This document shows, piece by piece, positions 15,894 to 20,635 of a DNA stretch of 20,635 nucleotides; the first letter of the stretch is position 1; the number at the start of each line of letters is the position of its first letter. The notes under the pieces are model-generated. The model saw only the letters and a program-made list of their open reading frames with translations, was not told the DNA's origin and searched no databases. The DNA lies in assembly GCA_045580815.1 (NCBI GenBank), contig JAZNOL010000076.1, positions 1 through 20,635 of the forward strand. The letters run 5' to 3'. The translations under genes and the position numbers were made by a program. The stretch is from JAZNOL01 sp045580815. GTDB taxonomy: Bacteria; Bacillota; Clostridia; RUG12999.

Positions 15894-17282
15894 TTAAAAA
15901 ATCAGGGAAGGTGTCATGTTTATAATATCGCCGGCACCCATTACAATAACCACGTCATTTTCTTTGGATATTTTATTTACATATTCGACAATTGCATCAA
16001 AATCACCCAAATAAAGAGCATTTATTCCGTTTTTCCTAGCGGATTCTGCAAGCATTTTTGAACTGACTGTTCCATCGTCGGACTCTCGGGCGGCATATAT
16101 ATCAGCAAAAATAAGAGTGTCCACACCCGTGAAAGCTGTTGAAAACTCATCAAAAAAAGCTTTTGTCCGAGAGTAGGTGTGTGGCTGATATATACAAATA
16201 GATGATGCATGAGGTAACATTGATAAAATGTCTATTGTTGCTTTGATTTCCGTGGGATGATGAGCATAATCATCATAAACATCAGCTCCAGATGAGGTTT
16301 TTCCCCGGTATTCAAATCGTCTGTCTGCACCGGAAAATTCAGAAAGTGCACCTGCAGCGTCTGAAACGGTAATGCCAAAACCGTATGCGCAGGCTATTGC
16401 GGCAAGAACGTTTGAGATGTTATGTTTGCCAAAAACAGGCACCGAAACACGACAGTTTTTTTTCCTATTAATATATACATCAAAATGTGTGCCTGATTTA
16501 TCGGCAGTTATATTCTCTGCTTTGATTTCCGCAGGACTATTAATTGAAAATGTTATAGTTTTGATATTTTTGTGATTTTCGCAAATTTTAAGTAAATCAG
16601 CATCGTCACTGTTTATAACGGCAAACCCATCGGGATTCAGATTATTCAAAAAGCTGTCATATGCGCTGTGATAGTCATCTGCGTCCTTGTAATAATCCAT
16701 ATGGTCCGGTTCAACATTCAAAACGACTTCACAAAAAGGATAAAACTCCAAAAAACTTCTTTTATATTCGCAGGCTTCGGCAATAAAATAATCACTTTTA
16801 CCGTGTTTCATGGTTCCGCCAATTAAATCAAGGTGAGCACCTACTAATATAGTTGGATCAAACAAAAGTTTTTCAAAAATATACGAAATCATGGAAGTTA
16901 CTGTTGTTTTGCCGTGTGTCCCGCAAATAGCAATCGAATTTTTATAAAAACTCATTATATATCCTAACACTTCAGCACGAACAAGCATTGGTTTACCGGA
17001 TAAAACAGCGGCATCATATTCGGGATTGCCCGGCTTTACTGCGGCGGTATAAACAATTATATCTGCATCAGTTATGTTTTGTGCAGAGTTTGCACCCAAA
17101 AATTTAAGACCAGTTTTTTCCAGTTTCTTTATGTCTTCGGAATAATTTGAATCTGAGCCGGAAACAAAATAACCTTTATTTATGAAAATTTCAGCAAGAG
17201 AAATCATACTTATTCCGCCTACACCAATAAAGTGTATTTTGTAATTTTTTGTAATTTTATTAAAAATATTGTCAGTTTTCAT
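15894..17282 (-). CDS. murC: UDP-N-acetylmuramate--L-alanine ligase MurC
   Basis: This encodes 462 residues, full length for the family. This ATP-dependent cytoplasmic enzyme adds L-alanine to UDP-N-acetylmuramate, the first step of peptide-stem assembly in peptidoglycan synthesis. The N-terminal Rossmann domain has GVGGISM (20-26), the central domain carries the ATP P-loop GTHGKTT (121-127), and NVEPDHMDYY and YDDYAHHPTE mark the Mur ligase core and C-terminal domain. The ATG has AAAGGGGA 6 nt upstream, and a good promoter precedes it. It heads a minus-strand run whose next member is the SLH surface protein, consistent with a wall-focused transcript. Confidence 0.97.
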   Translation of the reverse strand: MKTDNIFNKITKNYKIHFIGVGGISMISLAEIFINKGYFVSGSDSNYSEDIKKLEKTGLKFLGANSAQNITDADIIVYTAAVKPGNPEYDAAVLSGKPMLVRAEVLGYIMSFYKNSIAICGTHGKTTVTSMISYIFEKLLFDPTILVGAHLDLIGGTMKHGKSDYFIAEACEYKRSFLEFYPFCEVVLNVEPDHMDYYKDADDYHSAYDSFLNNLNPDGFAVINSDDADLLKICENHKNIKTITFSINSPAEIKAENITADKSGTHFDVYINRKKNCRVSVPVFGKHNISNVLAAIACAYGFGITVSDAAGALSEFSGADRRFEYRGKTSSGADVYDDYAHHPTEIKATIDILSMLPHASSICIYQPHTYSRTKAFFDEFSTAFTGVDTLIFADIYAARESDDGTVSSKMLAESARKNGINALYLGDFDAIVEYVNKISKENDVVIVMGAGDIINMTPSLIF

Positions 17283-17330
17283 TGAAAATCCCCTTTATTT
17301 TTGTGTTTTTTATTATATATTTTGAAAAAT

Positions 17331-17359
17331 ATATTAGTATTTTTCTATCAAATCGTCAA
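17331..17359 (-). promoter_or_regulatory. Sigma-A promoter of murC
   Basis: On the minus strand TTGACG (17354-17359), 17 bp and TAATAT (17331-17336) precede murC by about 50 nt. One copy of the 21-bp direct repeat begins 4 nt upstream of the -35 box, a usual place for an activator or repressor to touch RNA polymerase. Confidence 0.65.
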
Positions 17360-17363
17360 ACAC

Positions 17364-17384
17364 ATCGATAAACATCGAATGCTG
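17364..17384. repeat. 21-bp direct repeat, copy 1
   Basis: The core ATCGATAAACATC is followed by a related tail; 19 of 21 bases match copy 2 at 17447-17467. This copy also contains the small inverted repeat CGAT-AAAC-ATCG. It directly abuts the murC -35 box. Confidence 0.6.
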
Positions 17385-17446
17385 TGTAAAAAATCAACAA
17401 TAGAAAACTAATACTCTGGTTTAAAGATATAAAATATGCACAATAT

Positions 17447-17467
17447 ATCGATAAACATCAAATGTTG
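17447..17467. repeat. 21-bp direct repeat, copy 2
   Basis: The core ATCGATAAACATC is shared exactly with copy 1, and the two copies start 83 bp apart in the same orientation, about eight helical turns. This copy runs into the sequence TGTTGATAAC. It lies about 150 bp upstream of the rightward G5/3D promoter. Confidence 0.6.
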
Positions 17468-17617
17468 ATAACTTGTTGAAAAATTGTTAAAAGTCTAAAA
17501 AATAATGTCATGCATATAATAATATTATGGAGCCGATAATGGCTTATATACTTATTTTACACCGATTTTGCATTTATGTCAACAGTAAAATAAAATATTT
17601 AAATTTTTTTTGGAAAT

Positions 17618-17646
17618 TTGACAAAAACCGAAATTTATAGTAAAAT
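17618..17646 (+). promoter_or_regulatory. Sigma-A promoter of the G5/3D protein gene
   Basis: TTGACA (17618-17623), a 17-bp spacer and TAAAAT (17641-17646), with A/T tracts upstream that resemble an UP element. The start point near 17653 leaves a leader of only about 20 nt, too short for a riboswitch. GAAAGGAG (17657-17664) is the ribosome site for the ATG at 17674. Confidence 0.85.
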
Positions 17647-17673
17647 AGTACACGATGAAAGGAGATGCGTAAA

Positions 17674-18753
17674 ATGTTAGGTATCAAACTTGCATCAGCA
17701 AAAAAAGCAATATCTACAAGAGGTATGCTCATATCTATGCTGAGTGCAGCCACCATAACAGTAATAACCGCCTCTACGCTTTTATCCGTCAAACAAGTCA
17801 CTGTAATTGATAACAACGGGCAGGCTGTTATGCAAAGGACAATTAATACAACGGTCGGTTCATTTGTTGAAAAAAGCGGTATTGAGCTTGGCGCACATGA
17901 TGAGATATATCCAGCGCTTGATACAAAGCTTGCGAGAAATCAGACTATCAGAATCGAAAGAGCGTTTCCGATAACAATGTCTTTGGCAGGCGAGGATATG
18001 ACCGTTTATACAACAGGCAAAACGGTTGCGTCAGTTTTGGAAAAAAATAATATTATTCTTAGTGAAACGGATATTGTAAATCCGCCGCTTGATCAAAAGG
18101 TTACAGCCGATACGGTTGTTTCAATTACAAAAGTTACAACAGATATGCTGTCAGTTGAAGAAGAAATACCTTATCAGACAGTAAGAGTTGAAAATCGCAG
18201 TATGGAACGCGGAACAACTAAGGTTGTAACAAAAGGCGTAAACGGAAAAAAAGAAATAATGTATAATGTCACCTACCATAACGGTGAAGAAATTTCAAAA
18301 GAAATCGCCGGCGAAAGAATAATAACAGAGCCGGTAAAAGAAGTTGTGCAATATGGCACACAGTATAGCGGTTTATCATCAAGAGGAGGAACGGTTTCGC
18401 GTGTTAGTGATCCTGAAGCTGAAATAAGCTATTCAAAGGCAATCACTTGTAATGCTTCTGCTTATGATTTATCATATGAAAGTTGCGGAAAACGTCCCGG
18501 AGACAGAGGGTATGGCATAACTGCAAGCGGTATGAAAGCTGCACGCGGAGTTGTTGCTGTAGACCCTAGAGTTATTCCTCTTGGAACAAGGCTTTACATC
18601 CAATCGCTTGATTCGTATCCGGATTACGGATATGCGGTTGCGGGTGATACAGGTGGAGCAATTAAAGGAAATCGCGTTGACTTGTTTATGGAAACACGCT
18701 CACAGGCTTTGCAATTTGGCAGACGTAGCGTGAAAGTGTATATCTTAGATTAA
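17674..18753 (+). CDS. yabE: YabE-like cell-wall protein: DUF348 repeats, G5 and 3D domains
   Basis: This encodes 359 residues. One N-terminal hydrophobic segment (about 18-38) acts as a signal anchor. Then come two DUF348 (ubiquitin-like) repeats (about 41-97 and 98-154), a G5 domain (about 155-228) that may bind peptidoglycan or its sugars, and a C-terminal 3D domain (about 255-358). The three aspartates naming the 3D domain are visible: D298 in VDPRVIPLG, D325 in AGDTGGAIKG and D336 in RVDLF. This matches B. subtilis YabE and resembles actinobacterial Rpf proteins with a different catalytic end; lytic transglycosylase-like action on peptidoglycan is likely. The ATG at 17674 has GGAG 9 nt upstream; the ATG at 17665 is too close to the ribosome site. 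It is monocistronic, ending at a strong terminator. Confidence 0.92.
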   Translation: MLGIKLASAKKAISTRGMLISMLSAATITVITASTLLSVKQVTVIDNNGQAVMQRTINTTVGSFVEKSGIELGAHDEIYPALDTKLARNQTIRIERAFPITMSLAGEDMTVYTTGKTVASVLEKNNIILSETDIVNPPLDQKVTADTVVSITKVTTDMLSVEEEIPYQTVRVENRSMERGTTKVVTKGVNGKKEIMYNVTYHNGEEISKEIAGERIITEPVKEVVQYGTQYSGLSSRGGTVSRVSDPEAEISYSKAITCNASAYDLSYESCGKRPGDRGYGITASGMKAARGVVAVDPRVIPLGTRLYIQSLDSYPDYGYAVAGDTGGAIKGNRVDLFMETRSQALQFGRRSVKVYILD

Positions 18754-18767
18754 AAATTAATACTGTT

Positions 18768-18811
18768 ATAAACAAAAACCGGCATCAGTCTTGATGTCGG
18801 TTTTTGTTTAT
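18768..18811. terminator. Bidirectional intrinsic terminator after the G5/3D gene
   Basis: An 18-bp stem with one G-U pair (18770-18787 with 18792-18809) and a 4-nt loop. The A-rich 5' arm and T-rich 3' arm make it a terminator in both directions. It starts about 15 nt past the yabE-like stop and also lies about 60 nt beyond the convergent rex stop. Confidence 0.9.
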
Positions 18812-18869
18812 ATGAAATTATTTAAATATTGCGTAATGCTATTTTGATGATTGAGTGTTATCATTATTC

Positions 18870-19505
18870 TTAACTATTCTCAACAAAATTGATATTGCAG
18901 GAAAGAGTCATAAGGCTGTCGCTTAAGTGAACGTTTTCCACAATCACACCTTCGGGCGCTTCAATGTCGGTGTGTGAAAAGTTCCATATGCCTTTAACAC
19001 CTCCGGCAATCATCATATCAGCGACTTGCTGGGCATTGCTCTTAGGCATGGTAAGCACACCAATGTCAATTTTGTTGCGGCGAACGAACTCCTCAATTTT
19101 TTCAACATGCATAATTGTAATACCATTAAATGTAGTGCCGACAATTTTTTCATTTACATCAAAAAGACCTTTTAGTATGAAACCTCTTTTTGAAAAATTG
19201 CCGTATCCTGCAATAGAACGTCCAAGATTACCGGTACCGGCTATTACCATTGTGCGTTTTGTTGTAAGTCCTAAAATTTTCCCTATTTCTTTATAAAGAT
19301 ATTCGACATTGTAACCGTAACCTTGTTGGCCAAATCCGCCAAAACAATTTAAATCCTGACGTATTTGTGAAGCGGAGGCTTTCATTTTTGTGCTTAACTG
19401 ACGTGAAGAAACACGGGTTATGCCATCTTCAAGCATTTCGCCGAGGTAACGATAATATCTTGGGAGTCTGCGGATAACCATTGATGAAACATATTTCTCG
19501 GACAT
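18870..19505 (-). CDS. rex: Redox-sensing transcriptional repressor Rex
   Basis: This encodes 211 residues, matching the usual Rex length. Rex binds DNA when NADH is low and releases it when the NADH/NAD+ ratio rises, controlling fermentation and respiration genes. The N-terminal winged helix (about 1-80) contains SRQLSTKMKASASQIRQDL and the FGGFGQQGYGY segment typical of Rex. The Rossmann domain follows, with the NAD(H) motif in VIAGTGNLGRSIAGYG (87-102). The ATG at 19505 is preceded by AGAGGAG about 13 nt upstream. An in-frame ATG at 19553 falls within the -10 box and is rejected. I see no clear Rex operator at its own promoter. It is divergent from the DivIVA-like gene. Confidence 0.95.
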   Translation of the reverse strand: MSEKYVSSMVIRRLPRYYRYLGEMLEDGITRVSSRQLSTKMKASASQIRQDLNCFGGFGQQGYGYNVEYLYKEIGKILGLTTKRTMVIAGTGNLGRSIAGYGNFSKRGFILKGLFDVNEKIVGTTFNGITIMHVEKIEEFVRRNKIDIGVLTMPKSNAQQVADMMIAGGVKGIWNFSHTDIEAPEGVIVENVHLSDSLMTLSCNINFVENS

Positions 19506-19551
19506 ATTACAAAGAATACTCCTCTCAATTATTTTGGTATTAATATATAAC

Positions 19552-19580
19552 ATTGTATAACATTTTATTTAATTTGTCAA
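19552..19580 (-). promoter_or_regulatory. Sigma-A promoter of rex
   Basis: On the minus strand TTGACA (19575-19580), 17 bp and TACAAT (19552-19557). It lies back to back with the DivIVA-like promoter; the two -35 boxes are 49 bp apart. Confidence 0.75.
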
Positions 19581-19629
19581 TAAGTATTTATCAAAACTGC
19601 TGTAAATTGCAAAAAAAAATAAAAAAACA

Positions 19630-19658
19630 TTGACATAATACAAAAAATAGTATATAAT
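19630..19658 (+). promoter_or_regulatory. Consensus sigma-A promoter of the DivIVA-like gene
   Basis: TTGACA (19630-19635), exactly 17 bp, and TATAAT (19653-19658): both boxes match consensus. Long A tracts just upstream (about 19611-19627) resemble an UP element. Strong constitutive expression is expected. Confidence 0.9.
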
Positions 19659-19695
19659 TAAAAATATATATTTAAAAAGAAACGGAGTGTTTCAT

Positions 19696-20268
19696 ATGGC
19701 TTTTGATAAAAAAATACATAGTTCAATTTTTGGATATAAAAAAGCTGAAGTTATTGCTTATGTCGAGGAATATAGCAGAAAAGCGGAGAATGAGGTAAAC
19801 AGATATAAAAAAGATGCAGAGCACACTGCTTTACAACTTGCAGAAACAAAAAAAGAACTTGCCGAAAAGAAAAAAGAAATCGAGCAGCTTTTGGCGGAAG
19901 TTGAAAATCTGAAAAATGAACAAGAACGAATTAAAGCTGAGTACGATGCAATAAAACAAAACGAAAAAATTATTTCGGATACATTGATAGAATCCAGAAG
20001 ACGTGCGGACGAAGTTGTCACTGATGCAAAATCTAAAGCGGATGAAGTTCTTACCGATGCGAAAAAACAAGCGGATGGAATGATTAGTAAAACACAGATG
20101 GATTGTGACGAAAAGCGACGCATGGCAAATATTGATTTAGATGCAGCAAAAAATAAAATTAAACGTTTGCAGGGCGAATTACATTCAATGAAGCTTGATG
20201 TACTTGCCGCTATGGAAAAGTATAAGCACGAACTCGAAAATATTGCCTTAGCGCATGAAGAGAACTAA
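19696..20268 (+). CDS. DivIVA-like coiled-coil protein
   Basis: This encodes 190 residues. The N-terminal IHSSIFGYKKAEVIAYVEEY (7-26) resembles the DivIVA membrane-binding head, in which an aromatic/Gly-Tyr turn is followed by an amphipathic helix. The rest (about 27-185) is almost all charged helix with heptad-like spacing and no Pro, so a long coiled coil is expected. Residues 104-125 hold two 11-residue near-repeats, ADEVVTDAKSK and ADEVLTDAKKQ. DivIVA proteins gather at curved membrane and recruit division, wall or sporulation factors; which of these applies here is unknown. The ATG at 19696 has CGGAG 8 nt upstream. It is cytoplasmic and peripheral to the membrane. It is followed 60 nt later by an Lrp-type gene that shows no promoter of its own. 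GpsB or a generic ATPase b-subunit-like coiled coil are weaker alternatives. Confidence 0.75.
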   Translation: MAFDKKIHSSIFGYKKAEVIAYVEEYSRKAENEVNRYKKDAEHTALQLAETKKELAEKKKEIEQLLAEVENLKNEQERIKAEYDAIKQNEKIISDTLIESRRRADEVVTDAKSKADEVLTDAKKQADGMISKTQMDCDEKRRMANIDLDAAKNKIKRLQGELHSMKLDVLAAMEKYKHELENIALAHEEN

Positions 20269-20328
20269 AATATATAATATCGATTTGATTGTCTGAATTA
20301 ATAATAAACAGACGGAAAGGCAATTAAC

Positions 20329-20635
20329 ATGAATCTTGAAGAACGTATTTTAAAAATACTCGACAGCGATTGCAGAACAACTCCTGAACAAATTGCTGTA
20401 ATGTGTGATGTTGATGAAAAAACTGTTTCAGATACTATAAAAAAACTTGAAGAAAAAAATGTTATTCTCGGTTATAGTGCAGTTATTAACTGGGAAAAAT
20501 GTGAATCAAACAGCGATGTTACGGCATTTATAGAGTTAAAAGTTACTCCGCAAAGGGGAGAGGGCTTTGATAAAGTTGCCGAACGTATATACAAATATCC
20601 GCAGGTGAAATCTCTTTATCTGATGTCAGGCGGTT
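20329..20635 (+). CDS. Lrp/AsnC-family transcriptional regulator, 3'-truncated
   Basis: 102 codons are visible before the window ends. Residues 1 to about 50 form the AsnC-type helix-turn-helix (ERILKILDSD...TTPEQIAVMCDVDEKTVSDTIKKLEEKNVILGY), and the RAM ligand-binding domain begins about residue 65 (VTAFIELKVTP...). The family senses amino acids or related small molecules. GGAAAGG lies 8 nt before the ATG. A small GTCTG/CAGAC hairpin (20291-20313) sits directly before that ribosome site. No promoter is visible in the 60-nt gap, so it probably shares the transcript of the DivIVA-like gene. In several Firmicutes such regulators precede a class I/II aminotransferase (as yugG-patB), which may follow outside the window. 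Confidence 0.9.
   Translation, partial: MNLEERILKILDSDCRTTPEQIAVMCDVDEKTVSDTIKKLEEKNVILGYSAVINWEKCESNSDVTAFIELKVTPQRGEGFDKVAERIYKYPQVKSLYLMSGG

Larger units (their letters stand above)
17283..17673. other. AT-rich divergent intergenic region between murC and the G5/3D gene
   Basis: This gap of about 390 bp holds the murC promoter, the promoter of the rightward gene and two copies of a 21-bp repeat, each listed separately. Between 17470 and 17610 I see AT-rich DNA with a weak AGCC/GGCT hairpin (about 17531-17544), a single DnaA-box-like TGTTGATAA (17463-17471) and a T-rich tract (about 17601-17611). I see no credible RNA gene or riboswitch, and no gene with a ribosome site. Confidence 0.7.

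Noticed and set aside
17463..17471. Possible DnaA box (TGTTGATAA) hinting at a replication origin
   Set aside because: Only one near-match is present, with no cluster of boxes, no dnaA or dnaN nearby and no clear unwinding repeats.
17527..17640. 37-residue reading frame in the murC-yabE gap (MEPIMAYILILHRF...)
   Set aside because: No Shine-Dalgarno sequence precedes it, its stop overlaps the yabE-like promoter, and its composition is what AT-rich DNA gives by chance.
17647..17673. c-di-AMP (ydaO-type) riboswitch before the G5/3D gene, as seen for some wall-hydrolase genes
   Set aside because: The mapped promoter leaves only about 20 nt of leader, too short for any known riboswitch.
19554..19580. 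Possible Rex operator at the rex promoter
   Set aside because: The TTG...CAA ends are too far apart and the inner bases do not fit the TTGTTAA-N4-TTAACAA type of site.

Overview
The window is low-GC DNA with gene content typical of Clostridia in the Bacillota (Firmicutes). Markers of this are a Rel/RecJ/TrmL block, a HemZ-type radical SAM protein, Rex, a YabE-like G5/3D protein, an SLH-domain protein and strong sigma-A promoters with consensus-like boxes. I read it as chromosomal core sequence of an anaerobic, probably plant-polysaccharide-degrading clostridium of the Oscillospirales/Lachnospirales type. The exact taxon cannot be fixed from the sequence. I see no tRNA, rRNA, CRISPR array, transposase or phage gene.

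Left end (1-7132). A 5'-truncated plus-strand gene encodes the end of a GH43-type beta-propeller fused to an SGNH esterase. It ends at a strong hairpin shared with a convergent minus-strand gene for a secreted, cohesin-like/Ig-like (Big_2) protein. Next on the minus strand come hemZ and a glyoxalase-II-like metallo-hydrolase, then a cytoplasmic GH42 beta-galactosidase with its own promoter.

Centre (7163-17282, all minus strand). Read in transcription order this is murC, an SLH-domain surface protein, an N-acetylmuramoyl-L-alanine amidase, trmL, recJ, rel and uppP. Peptidoglycan synthesis (murC), lipid-carrier recycling (uppP) and wall hydrolysis (amidase) are interleaved with stringent response (rel), tRNA wobble methylation (trmL) and DNA repair (recJ). 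The recJ-rel junction holds about 135 bp made almost wholly of back-to-back hairpins, the last followed by a T tract just before rel. Elsewhere in Firmicutes apt commonly occupies this junction.

Right end (17283-20635). A 390-bp AT-rich divergent intergenic region carries the murC promoter, a promoter for a YabE-like G5/3D wall protein, and two copies of a 21-bp direct repeat. After a bidirectional terminator comes rex (minus). Divergent from rex is a DivIVA-like coiled-coil gene, followed by the start of an Lrp/AsnC regulator cut by the window edge.

Most of the window is ordinary core genome. The parts most worth a second look are the hairpin cluster before rel, the 21-bp repeats beside the murC promoter, the GH42 gene placed inside a housekeeping run, and the use of non-ATG starts by the three signal-peptide proteins. 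I did not find convincing evidence of a new multi-gene system.
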